A stretch of DNA of 22,854 bases from an uncultured Veillonella sp. (GCA_900757715.1 CAAEOZ010000259.1:1-22854), one strand, 5' to 3'; positions 7,731-15,210 are shown, numbered from the stretch's first letter. A program made the numbers and translations. The notes: a model not told the origin generated them from the letters alone.

Positions 7731-8318
7731 GTGGAATATATTATTTCGTTTATGGAAACATATGGCTATACGGCCATGTTTATTGCAATGGTTCTAGAAA
7801 ATGCTAACGTGCCTATTCCGAGTGAAATCGTACTTGGTTTTGCGGGGTATTTGATAGCTCAAGGCATATTTGATATGCATACGACAATGGTGGTAGGTAT
7901 CTTAGCAGGGATTGTTGGTTCTATAGTATCCTACTGGATGGGTGAGCATGGTGGGCGCCCTTTATTATTGAAATATGGTAAATATATATTTTTTAATGAA
8001 CATAAATTTGAACTGGCAGAAAAGATGTTTAATAAATATGGCGGTGTAGCTGTATTTTTTGGTCGACTTTTACCCGGTGTTCGTACCTTTATCTCCTTCC
8101 CAGCAGGAATGGCACGCTATCCCATGTGGCATTTCATCATCTGGACGGTACTCGGTACGATTCCTTGGACGATTTTGCTCGTTTACTTGGGCAAGGTACT
8201 TGGTGAAAATTGGCAAGACCTTATCGAGTACAATCATGAGTTCTTGATTGGTATGATCGTTGTATTTGTCATTATAGCTGCAGTACTGGGCTTTAGATAC
8301 TATCGTAATCGTCGATAA
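7731..8318 (+). CDS. DedA-family (SNARE-associated/VTT-type) membrane protein
   Basis: This is an inner-membrane protein of the DedA family, some members of which translocate undecaprenyl phosphate or phospholipids. The 195-residue protein shows the family pattern: an N-terminal PIPSEIVLGFAGYL re-entrant segment, then FGRLLPGVRTFISFPAGMARYPMWHFIIWTVLGTIPWTILLVYLG, which is the diagnostic (F/Y)GRxxPxxRTxxxxxAG motif, and a last membrane helix with a basic tail (YYRNRR). The start is GTG, preceded by GAGG at 7720-7723. It is followed after 11 bases by an ArnT-like glycosyltransferase whose Shine-Dalgarno sequence overlaps its stop codon, so the two are very likely co-transcribed. Confidence 0.9.
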   Translation: MEYIISFMETYGYTAMFIAMVLENANVPIPSEIVLGFAGYLIAQGIFDMHTTMVVGILAGIVGSIVSYWMGEHGGRPLLLKYGKYIFFNEHKFELAEKMFNKYGGVAVFFGRLLPGVRTFISFPAGMARYPMWHFIIWTVLGTIPWTILLVYLGKVLGENWQDLIEYNHEFLIGMIVVFVIIAAVLGFRYYRNRR

Positions 8319-8329
8319 GGAGACCCCTT

Positions 8330-9961
8330 ATGAAAATCTCTCGATTAACACCAGTCGTATTTATTGTGTGGCTAGTGTTTTATATGTTTGGCAATAATAT
8401 GTTGCCTGTTACAGATCCCGTTGAATCTAATTATGCGTTAACGGCAAAGGAAATGGTTCTTTCTGGTGATTGGCTATCTCCGCAGATTTATGGTACTTAT
8501 TGGTACGATAAACCAATCATGATTTATTGGCTTATTGCTCTTGGCTTTAAAGTCTTTGGAATTGCTGATTGGGTGGTGCGCCTACCGAGTGCTATTTTCG
8601 GTGCTTTGTCGGTGGCGACCATGTATCAATCTACGCGTACCATGAGCGGTAAGTGGGCGCTTGGTCTCATTGGGGCATCCGTTCTAGGCACATCTCTCAT
8701 GTTCTGGACCGTAGCTCATGGCGTTATTACAGATATGGTGCTCCTTTATACGACATTGATGGTCATGATTTACTCCTACAAGGGTCTGGTGGAACAGAAA
8801 CCATATGCCATGATTGTAGCTTATGTATTCGCTGCGTTAGGTGTACTCACTAAAGGTCCTGTAGCTATTGTGTTGCCTGGTATGATTTTACTTGTCTTTG
8901 CAGGTATTAATCGTTCTTGGTCTATGGTGAAAGCTATCTTTGATTGGCGTGGCATTTTAGCTTTTTGTGTAGTTTGTTTGCCGTGGTATGTGTACATGTA
9001 CAGTGTTCATGGTCAAGACTTTATCAATGGCTTCTTAGGGCTTCACAATGTGACTCGCGCTACTCAATCGGAACATCCAGAAGATAACGTATGGTGGTAT
9101 TACCTCGCTATCTTCCTTGGCGCATCTATGCCGTGGACAGGTGCTGTTATTTACGGCATAATCGATGGTTTCAAACAACGTCATACAGGGTTTATCTATA
9201 ATATGACCTGGGGTGTTGGAATTGTGCTATTTTACACCTTGATGGCAACAAAATACCCTCTATATACCTTTGTTAGCTTAGTCCCATTTAGTGCTATCGG
9301 TGCTTTGGGCGTTATGAAGCTTATTCGCAAAGGCAAATCTAGAGCCTTAAAATGGATTATTATGGGGCCGACGTTACTTCTGTGGATTGCTTATGTGGCA
9401 GGTTCTTTCTTCGCACCATGGGGTTTTTATTGCTTGCTCTATGTCGTGGTTGCTATGGCAATATTGTTTATGTTCTATGCGTGGTATACGAGAAGAGGGT
9501 ATCGTTTAGTTACAATTATTGTACTTGGTACGATGGTTATATCTTCTATAGTTGTTATGGAAGGCTTAGAGCCATTTGTTAAGCAGCGTAGTAATATTGA
9601 TGTTGTTCCAGTAGTGGACTCCTATGAAGGAGATGTCTATTACTATAACGGCTATAGTACGGCTGTTGTGTATTATACGGGTCATAAGGTTATCAAGATT
9701 AATGGTGATGAAAGTCGCTGGGATGATCGAGATAAATTGAAAAAACGTAGCGCTGAATGGCAGAAGAAATATCTTATGGAACAAGTAAGTGAAGAGGAAT
9801 TTAATAAGACTATCGAATCTGGTAAGCCACTTATGTTAATCGTTCCTAAAGGGGAGATTAAGCATTTCCGTCAGTCCTCCATTTATCCACATGTATCTGA
9901 TTCTAGTGAAGCCGGTACATCTGAAGTTTACATATTAAATAAAAAGACTCTATTCAAATAA
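8330..9961 (+). CDS. ArnT/PMT-family glycosyltransferase, multi-pass membrane protein
   Basis: The protein probably transfers a sugar from a polyprenyl-phosphate donor to an envelope acceptor on the outer face of the inner membrane. It has 543 residues with many membrane segments in the first ~410 and a soluble C-terminal domain at about 420-543. The first periplasmic loop has TDPVESNYALTAKEMVLSGDWLSPQIYGTYWYDKPIMIYWL, the conserved ArnT/GT39-like pattern with its acidic residues. Further matches are ADWVVRLPSAIFGAL and VLTKGPVAIVLPGMI. AAGGAG overlaps the dedA stop and sets the ATG. The substrate (lipid A aminoarabinose or another glycan) cannot be told from sequence. Pairing with DedA suggests a link to lipid carrier recycling, which is inference. 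Confidence 0.88.
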   Translation: MKISRLTPVVFIVWLVFYMFGNNMLPVTDPVESNYALTAKEMVLSGDWLSPQIYGTYWYDKPIMIYWLIALGFKVFGIADWVVRLPSAIFGALSVATMYQSTRTMSGKWALGLIGASVLGTSLMFWTVAHGVITDMVLLYTTLMVMIYSYKGLVEQKPYAMIVAYVFAALGVLTKGPVAIVLPGMILLVFAGINRSWSMVKAIFDWRGILAFCVVCLPWYVYMYSVHGQDFINGFLGLHNVTRATQSEHPEDNVWWYYLAIFLGASMPWTGAVIYGIIDGFKQRHTGFIYNMTWGVGIVLFYTLMATKYPLYTFVSLVPFSAIGALGVMKLIRKGKSRALKWIIMGPTLLLWIAYVAGSFFAPWGFYCLLYVVVAMAILFMFYAWYTRRGYRLVTIIVLGTMVISSIVVMEGLEPFVKQRSNIDVVPVVDSYEGDVYYYNGYSTAVVYYTGHKVIKINGDESRWDDRDKLKKRSAEWQKKYLMEQVSEEEFNKTIESGKPLMLIVPKGEIKHFRQSSIYPHVSDSSEAGTSEVYILNKKTLFK

Positions 9962-9988
9962 TTGTGAAAACTTAATAAACATTAAAAG

Positions 9989-10021
9989 CAGGTAGTATTC
10001 AACGGATGCTACCTGTTTTTT
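9989..10021 (+). terminator. Intrinsic terminator after the glycosyltransferase gene
   Basis: CAGGTAGTAT at 9989-9998 pairs with ATGCTACCTG at 10006-10015 (one G-U pair, 7-base loop), followed by six T. Confidence 0.88.
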
Positions 10022-10130
10022 GTTATGTTTGTCATTCTTAGTTAAATGCTTGTTTAAAGAGAATATGATTTTGTACATATTGATATTTTTCGTACATAAA
10101 TAACAACACCTACAATATTAATATGATTTA

Positions 10131-10159
10131 TTGACATAATTAATACATATTGATATAGT
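10131..10159 (+). promoter_or_regulatory. Strong sigma-A-type promoter of the NitT/TauT importer operon
   Basis: TTGACA at 10131-10136 is a perfect -35 element. TATAGT at 10154-10159 follows after exactly 17 bases, and TG at 10151-10152 makes an extended -10. Transcription should start near 10166, leaving a leader of about 117 bases. Confidence 0.85.
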
Positions 10160-10165
10160 AGGTTA

Positions 10166-10282
10166 TATTAAGTTTAGAAGACGAGGTGTTCTAAAGCCTA
10201 ATTTCATCTAAGGTTTAGAAAAATGCGGGAATTGATATGAGTCATAAACGCCCCTTGTTGTGAGGTAGAAAGAGGGGACATT
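10166..10282 (+). ncRNA. Structured 5' leader with alternative hairpins, short upstream ORF and Shine-Dalgarno hairpin
   Basis: TTCTAAA at 10189-10195 can pair with TTTAGAA either upstream (10173-10179, loop GACGAGGTG) or downstream (10214-10220, extended by CCT/AGG at 10197-10199 and 10211-10213 around a bulged G), so the two hairpins exclude each other. Further on, CCCCTT at 10251-10256 can pair with GAGGGG at 10272-10277, the ribosome-binding site of the first gene. A short ORF at 10237-10263 (MSHKRPLL, with a GGGA about eight bases before its ATG) covers the CCCC strand. This is the layout of a cis-regulatory RNA. No known riboswitch class was firmly recognised. Confidence 0.5.
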
Positions 10283-11236
10283 ATGAAGAAAACTTGGTAT
10301 TTAATCATTGTTATCGTGCTTTTGATAGTAAGTGGGTTGGCGTATGGTTATCATGAATACAGTAAACCGAAGACTGCCCAAGAATTAAAAACTGTGCGCG
10401 TTGCGTATTTACCGATTACTCATGCGCTGCCCGTATTTGCTACGAAGGAACTGGAGACAGCAGATGGTCCTGTCCATGTAGAGCTTGTTAAATACGGTTC
10501 CTGGCCGGAACTCATGGATGCGCTCAACACCGGTAAAGTAGATGCCGCAGCCGTTCTCGTTGAACTGGGCGTAAAGGCTCGTGAACAGGGTATTGATGTG
10601 CGCGCAGCGGCATTAGGTCATACGGAAGGCAACATTATCGTTGTAAATAACGATATTAACTCTGTACAGGATCTGAAAGGCAAATCCTTTGCCATCCCTC
10701 ATAAGCAATCTACACAAAAGATTCTCGTAGACCTCATGCTTGAACGGGCGGGGCTTAGTGAGAAGGATGTACAGATAGTGGAGATGAGTCCTCCTGAAAT
10801 GCCGTCCGCATTATCGGTCGGTCAAATCGCTGGGTATAGCGTGGCTGAGCCTTTCGGTTCTCTTGCCATAGAAATGGGAGCCGGGAAGGTCTTTGAAGAC
10901 CCTGATCACTTATGGCATGACAATATCTGCTGTGCTCTCGTGTTCAACGGTCAATTCGTCGATGAACATCACGACTTGGCGAAGGCTTTCACAAAAGCCT
11001 ATCTCGATGCAGGTACATATTTAGATGAGCATCCGGAGGCGCAAAAGGAGATTGCCTTGAAATATATGAAGTTTAAAGATCCTGTTATAGAACGTTCCTT
11101 GCAGGTGATTGGGTTTGGAGATTTGGCCCTCACCGAGGATCGTTATAATGCACTCGTGCATCACATGACCCATGTCGATTTGATTAAAAAGGTGCCGAGT
11201 TATTCGGAGTTTGTAGATACATCGCTATTGCCATAG
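10283..11236 (+). CDS. NitT/TauT-family (SsuA/NMT1-like) ABC transporter substrate-binding protein
   Basis: This is an extracytoplasmic binding protein of the importer class that takes up sulfonates, taurine, nitrate, or thiamine pyrimidine precursors. It has 317 residues: an N-terminal hydrophobic segment at about 6-22 (signal peptide or anchor, no lipobox Cys), then the binding fold starting VRVAYLPITHALPVFATKE. Family features are ELMDALNTGKVDAAAVLVELG, VQDLKGKSFAIPHKQSTQKILV and GQIAGYSVAEPFGSLAIEMG. A HDNICC motif near residue 215 is notable. GAGGGG precedes the ATG. The permease starts ten bases after its stop. The substrate is not determinable here, and no metabolic gene for a candidate substrate lies nearby. 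Confidence 0.88.
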   Translation: MKKTWYLIIVIVLLIVSGLAYGYHEYSKPKTAQELKTVRVAYLPITHALPVFATKELETADGPVHVELVKYGSWPELMDALNTGKVDAAAVLVELGVKAREQGIDVRAAALGHTEGNIIVVNNDINSVQDLKGKSFAIPHKQSTQKILVDLMLERAGLSEKDVQIVEMSPPEMPSALSVGQIAGYSVAEPFGSLAIEMGAGKVFEDPDHLWHDNICCALVFNGQFVDEHHDLAKAFTKAYLDAGTYLDEHPEAQKEIALKYMKFKDPVIERSLQVIGFGDLALTEDRYNALVHHMTHVDLIKKVPSYSEFVDTSLLP

Positions 11237-11246
11237 GGGGTAGACC

Positions 11247-11999
11247 ATGAAGAAATACACATATGTGCCGGGCGCGTTCATCGCGGTCTGGCTGATTTGG
11301 GAGCTGGTTGTCCGCATCGGCGGATTTAACGAGGCCTTGTTGCCAACGCCGTACAAGGTATTGCTCGGGTTCGGAGAACTTATCGGGGACGGCGTATTGT
11401 TCAAGGATATTGCGGACAGTTTGGTGCGCTTTTTCATCGGCTATATCATTTCCGTCGTAGCCGGTGTGTTTTTAGGCCTTATTTTAGGTTGGTATAAGGG
11501 CATTTGGAATTATATTAATCCTATCGTTCAAGTAATCCGTCCCATTTCACCGGTAGCATGGTTGCCGTTTATCGTTCTGTTTTTCGGTATCGGACAGGCG
11601 CCTGCTATCGTTATCATCTTTATTGCGGCGTTTTTCCCGGTTCTATTGTCCACGGTGTCGGCGATTCAAAATATCGATCCCGTATACATCAAGGTGGCTC
11701 GAAATTTTGGTATCAAGCAGCCGGAATTGTTATTTAAAATTGTATTGCCCGCCGTGTTTCCTGGTATTGCATCAGGACTTCACATCGCGCTCGGCACGGC
11801 GTGGATATTCCTGGTGACGGGGGAAATGGTAGGGTCCCAGACGGGTCTTGGATTCCTCATCATCGATATGCGGAACAATTTGCGTAACGACCTCCTGATG
11901 GTGGCGATTCTGACGATCGGCTTTGTGGGACTTTTACTCGATTGGGGCGTGTCCCTCATCGAAAAATGGATTTATAGACGTTGGGGCATTGAGAAATAG
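11247..11999 (+). CDS. NitT/TauT-family ABC transporter permease (SsuC/TauC-like)
   Basis: This is the inner-membrane permease of the importer. The 250-residue protein has about six membrane segments and the cytoplasmic loop that contacts the ATPase: VARNFGIKQPELLFKIVLPAVFPGIASGLHIALGTAWIFLVTGEM. This is the typical 'A..lGas...l...V.lP.a.P.i..Glr.alg.aw...v.aE' signature of SsuC/TauC proteins. AGGGGG before the ATG overlaps the stop of the binding-protein gene, and the ATPase gene starts 11 bases after its own stop. Two of its lines near 11281-11400 are about 55-58 percent G+C by direct count, well above the 33-38 percent of sampled lines in the glycosyltransferase and yybS-like genes. Confidence 0.92.
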   Translation: MKKYTYVPGAFIAVWLIWELVVRIGGFNEALLPTPYKVLLGFGELIGDGVLFKDIADSLVRFFIGYIISVVAGVFLGLILGWYKGIWNYINPIVQVIRPISPVAWLPFIVLFFGIGQAPAIVIIFIAAFFPVLLSTVSAIQNIDPVYIKVARNFGIKQPELLFKIVLPAVFPGIASGLHIALGTAWIFLVTGEMVGSQTGLGFLIIDMRNNLRNDLLMVAILTIGFVGLLLDWGVSLIEKWIYRRWGIEK

Positions 12000-12010
12000 G
12001 AGGTGGACGC

Positions 12011-12784
12011 ATGGGTTACATTTCGGTGCGCAATGCACACAAGGAATTTATGAAAGATGGAGAACCGCTCACCATCCTTGAGAATATTAATTTGGACATT
12101 GAACGAGGTGAATTTATTTGTCTCTTAGGGCCGTCCGGGTCAGGTAAAAGTACTCTTTTAAATGCTATGGCAGGCTTTGAGCTCGTTACCTCCGGTTCTA
12201 TTACCATTGACGGCGCAGAGGTGAAAGCACCTCAACTGCGGTATGTAACGGTCTTTCAGAATTACGGATTATTGCCGTGGCGAACGGTGGAAAGCAATAT
12301 TGAACTGGGCCTTGAAAGCAAGAATGTACCGAAGGAAGAGCGACCTGCTATCATCGATAAATACGTGAAAATGGTGGGACTCGACCATGCTCGGAACCGC
12401 TATCCGGCGGAGTTGTCCGGCGGGATGCAGCAGCGTGTATCCATTGCGCGGGCGCTGGCGGTCGATCCGGATATTATATTTATGGATGAACCACTAGGGG
12501 CCCTCGACGCGTTGACACGCATCAATTTGCAGGACGAAATCTCCCGCATCTGCCGTGAAGAGGGTAAAACGGTCGTATTTGTTACGCATGATATCGAAGA
12601 GGCTGTAGTCCTTGCGGACCGCGTTGTGGTCCTAGCCGCTAATCCGGGACGGGTGCAAACGATCATCCCCGTCAATCTCATCGATAGGACGGACAGGACC
12701 TCCGCATCCTTCGTCAATATTCGAAATCACATATTTGAACAATTCCAACTCGCCAAAGAAGACAAAATCGAGTTTTATATATAA
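12011..12784 (+). CDS. NitT/TauT-family ABC transporter ATPase (SsuB/TauB-like)
   Basis: The protein is the ATPase of the importer. The 257-residue sequence has Walker A GPSGSGKST at 40-48, Q-loop VFQNYGLLPWRTV at 81-93 (the LLPW form is typical of SsuB/TauB/NrtD), signature LSGGMQQR at 135-142, Walker B IIFMDEP at 155-161 with the D-loop GALD, and the H-loop VTHDIEEAV. AGGAGGTG overlaps the permease stop and precedes the ATG. G+C is again high (52-58 percent in two lines counted). The gene is followed by an AT-rich gap with a large nested inverted repeat that may terminate the operon. Confidence 0.93.
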   Translation: MGYISVRNAHKEFMKDGEPLTILENINLDIERGEFICLLGPSGSGKSTLLNAMAGFELVTSGSITIDGAEVKAPQLRYVTVFQNYGLLPWRTVESNIELGLESKNVPKEERPAIIDKYVKMVGLDHARNRYPAELSGGMQQRVSIARALAVDPDIIFMDEPLGALDALTRINLQDEISRICREEGKTVVFVTHDIEEAVVLADRVVVLAANPGRVQTIIPVNLIDRTDRTSASFVNIRNHIFEQFQLAKEDKIEFYI

Positions 12785-12823
12785 ATGTGATATTGTATGT
12801 ATTAGTAGCAATAGAAGTCTAAC

Positions 12824-12935
12824 AAAAACTGTAGTTTCAAAGATAGTAGGATCGTTCATTACCATCAAGGCTGTTACATGAGACCTGTCGTTTTGATGGT
12901 AGAGAATCTAAAGTCGCTTTGAAATTACAGTTTTT
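12824..12935. repeat. 112-nt nested inverted repeat (possible terminator, small RNA or MITE-like element)
   Basis: AAAAACTGTAGTTTCAAAG at 12824-12842 is complementary to 12917-12935 with a single G-U position (19 bp). Inside it, ACCATCAA at 12861-12868 pairs with TTGATGGT at 12893-12900, extended by two more pairs. The right arm ends in TTTTT and could terminate the importer transcript; the left arm starts with AAAAA, so it is symmetric. It occupies part of the 12785-13199 gap, which holds no gene; the rest of the gap is AT-rich with a promoter for the next gene. Confidence 0.7.
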
Positions 12936-13089
12936 ATATTTTGTTGCATGTGGATATTTTGAATATTAATTTCGCATCAAACTTTCAGAAATGGATGCTA
13001 TTATAATATAGTAACGGCATACATTTTATGTAGTGCGTGATTATCAGATATATTATCATATATCATGATTGGATATCGTAATATATGGA

Positions 13090-13118
13090 TTGTATTATTA
13101 TGGGCTTTAGTGTATAAA
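13090..13118 (+). promoter_or_regulatory. Candidate promoter of the uracil-DNA glycosylase-family gene
   Basis: TTGTAT at 13090-13095 and TATAAA at 13113-13118 are separated by 17 bases. A Fur-like sequence (TGATAAT-C-ATGATAT at 13136-13150, 11 of 14 consensus positions) lies just downstream of the expected start, but AT-rich surroundings weaken its weight. Confidence 0.5.
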
Positions 13119-13199
13119 TACAGTATATAAAGGATTGATAATCATGATATACAGCATTATTTATTATATGGTTCGGTAGTATAAATTGGGGGAGAGCTT

Positions 13200-13997
13200 A
13201 TGTCCTTATTTGCGCTAGAGGAAGAGAAAACGCTGTCTTTTGATGAATATATGGCTTCGTTTGATGCGGATCGGGTAGCAAAAGTACAGCAGTTTGTAGA
13301 CTGGCTCGGTCAATATAGGGGTGAGCTTACCCACAATCCGTGGGGCGAGGTAAATTCTGAACTAGAAATCATTCAACCCGATTTTGATGCGGCTCAGGTA
13401 CGTCGCAATAATTTGATAGCCTATTTGTTGCCTCGGCTGGGTTGCTCTAACATCTTTGTGGTAGCTGAAGCGGTTGGGTATCAAGGCGGGCGCTTTTCGG
13501 GCATTGCCATTACTTGTGAACGTATGTTATTGGATAAACATAAAGCGATTCGAGCTCATCAGATAACGCCTATTACGTTACAGCGGACCAGTTCACCTAC
13601 GAGTTCAATGTTGAAACGCACTCAACAGGAACAAGGCTTTAACGAGCCTACAGACACGGTGGTGTGGAGCGCAATCATTGAACAAGGTATTGATCCATAC
13701 GATGCGTTGCTGTGGAATATATTTCCCTTTCACCCTCATAAGTCGGGTGAACCGCTTACTAACCGAACACCAACAGAGACAGAGCAACAATTGGGTTGGG
13801 AATATACGAACCGGTTGTTGGAGCTACACGCTGAATTAGGTGGGCCTAAGCCTCTCATACTCGCGATAGGACAAAAATCCGCTGATACGATGGGCCGATT
13901 TGGTCTTTCCGCTATCGGACTTAGACATCCTGCTAACGGCGGAGCTAATTTATATCGTGAAGGCTTTGCTAAAGCTGTAGAGAGAGTTTTGAGATAG
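13200..13997 (+). CDS. Uracil-DNA glycosylase superfamily protein
   Basis: The protein probably excises a damaged base, likely uracil, from DNA, or is a relative with this fold. It has 265 residues. The N-terminal ~70 residues are variable. The core begins NIFVVAEAVGYQGGRFSGIAIT at 85-105, matching the 'vgEaPGyrGgr.tGipft' motif of UDG-like proteins with Val in place of the usual Pro. LLWNIFPFHPHKSGEPLTNRTPT at 170-192 and LRHPANGG at 241-248 match the other two conserved motifs. GGGGGAG before the ATG sets the start. The next gene follows after 12 bases and may be co-transcribed. The Pro-to-Val change leaves substrate specificity open. Confidence 0.8.
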   Translation: MSLFALEEEKTLSFDEYMASFDADRVAKVQQFVDWLGQYRGELTHNPWGEVNSELEIIQPDFDAAQVRRNNLIAYLLPRLGCSNIFVVAEAVGYQGGRFSGIAITCERMLLDKHKAIRAHQITPITLQRTSSPTSSMLKRTQQEQGFNEPTDTVVWSAIIEQGIDPYDALLWNIFPFHPHKSGEPLTNRTPTETEQQLGWEYTNRLLELHAELGGPKPLILAIGQKSADTMGRFGLSAIGLRHPANGGANLYREGFAKAVERVLR

Positions 13998-14009
13998 AAG
14001 GTATTACAT

Positions 14010-15086
14010 ATGAAACGATATTGTGAATCCTGCCGTCAGTATTGTGACGAGGCTGCCATGTTCTGTCCGCATTGCGGGCAGTATACGACTGCGGTGGAGG
14101 TTGAGAGAATCGCACCGGAAGGGGATATTATCTATCCGCTGGCGCATTATCAGTTGAGTTACAAGGATACATTTCTCCATGTGGTGGGCCGCAAATTTAT
14201 GAATTCAGATGGCCGTGCGTCCAGAGGGGAATTTTTGCGGTTCTTTTTGATGTGGATTTTAGTTATCGCTGGAATTCTGGCCCTTTCTTATGGGCTTACG
14301 GTGGTGCTTCATACAGGTATTTATTTAATCCTGTTGGCATGGATGTTAGTGACAATCATCGGTCTTGTCTCGTTGATTCCGTTGGGCTCTCTATGCATCC
14401 GTCGCCTTCATGATACCGGTAAAAGCAGTGACCATCTGTTTTTAATCTTAATTCCTTTCATCGGACCGATTATTCTATTTGTTCTACTGTGTAAGAAAGG
14501 CGAACCGAAGGCCAATCAATATGGTGAGGCGTTGAGGAACATCATTATCGATAAACGGTTGGCATCTATTATGAAAGTATCGCCTACGAGCAGCGCTTTC
14601 ACTACTCGAATTCTCGTTGCATTGCTGGTGAGTGCTATCTGTGTATGCAGTGTTTCGACTCGTTATATGGGCCCGGAAAATGAACTGGATCCGGGCGGAT
14701 GGTTTACGAATATCATCGTCGGTCAAGGCAGTGATGAAGCTGCACGGGATGTTGTTCACGGTTATTTTGACGCCGTCAATGAAAAGAACTATGATAAGGC
14801 TTTCACCTATGTTACCAATCAGGCTAAGACGAATCCCGTAGAAAAGCAGAAATGGATGGAATCTATGATGTCGGCGCCGAAGGTGGTTGTCGGGTCCTTA
14901 GGCACGAGTCGTATCAGTCGTATAAATAGCATGAAACGCATCATTTACGAAGCGGATCTGCAAGTCACTAAACCCGGAGATGGCGCGGTTGAGGCTGCGC
15001 ACATGACACGCTACATATCTCTCGTCGAAGAAAATGGCGAATGGCATATTGAAGGGTTTTATAAAAGTATGCCAGATGATAAATAA
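14010..15086 (+). CDS. Zinc-ribbon / DUF805 / NTF2-like membrane protein
   Basis: The function is unknown. Three parts are visible in the 358-residue protein. Residues 5-22 form a zinc ribbon (C5-x2-C8, C19-x2-C22). Residues about 58-175 are a DUF805 domain with its GRASRGEFLRFF start, membrane helices and the diagnostic RRLHDTGKS at 131-139. A further helix at about 200-216 leads to an outside domain at about 241-358 (EAARDVVHGYFDAVNEKNYDKAFTYVT ... ENGEWHIEGFYKS) that resembles NTF2/DUF4878-like accessory domains. The gene sits 12 bases after the glycosylase gene and is closed by a terminator. One line counted in its 5' part is about 58 percent G+C. Confidence 0.78.
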   Translation: MKRYCESCRQYCDEAAMFCPHCGQYTTAVEVERIAPEGDIIYPLAHYQLSYKDTFLHVVGRKFMNSDGRASRGEFLRFFLMWILVIAGILALSYGLTVVLHTGIYLILLAWMLVTIIGLVSLIPLGSLCIRRLHDTGKSSDHLFLILIPFIGPIILFVLLCKKGEPKANQYGEALRNIIIDKRLASIMKVSPTSSAFTTRILVALLVSAICVCSVSTRYMGPENELDPGGWFTNIIVGQGSDEAARDVVHGYFDAVNEKNYDKAFTYVTNQAKTNPVEKQKWMESMMSAPKVVVGSLGTSRISRINSMKRIIYEADLQVTKPGDGAVEAAHMTRYISLVEENGEWHIEGFYKSMPDDK

Positions 15087-15098
15087 TGAAATGCTTTG

Positions 15099-15125
15099 GG
15101 GCGGTTCAATTTGAGCCGCCCTTTT
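15099..15125 (+). terminator. Intrinsic terminator after the DUF805 gene
   Basis: GGGCGGTTCA at 15099-15108 pairs with TGAGCCGCCC at 15112-15121 (one G-U, three-base loop), followed by four T. Confidence 0.88.
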
Positions 15126-15175
15126 AAGTAGTAGTAAAATTTTATGTTACTTTTAATGAATCAAGCGTAGAACTC

Positions 15176-15204
15176 TTTTGTTTATGTTGTTTTTATGTTA
15201 TAAT
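15176..15204 (+). promoter_or_regulatory. Extended -10 promoter for the RNase J leader
   Basis: TGTTATAAT at 15196-15204 is a perfect extended -10 (TGnTATAAT). The -35 position 17 bases upstream (TTTTGT at 15176-15181) is weak, which extended -10 promoters tolerate. Transcription should start near 15211. Confidence 0.7.
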
Positions 15205-15210
15205 GAGCAC

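Noticed and set aside
10166..10282. TPP, cobalamin, SAM or preQ1 riboswitch in the importer leader
   Set aside because: The Thi-box (CTGAGA), B12-box, S-box and preQ1 core sequences are not present.
13048..13086. Inverted repeat ATATATTA/TAATATAT in the gap before the glycosylase gene
   Set aside because: Pure A/T arms in a very AT-rich gap; likely chance.
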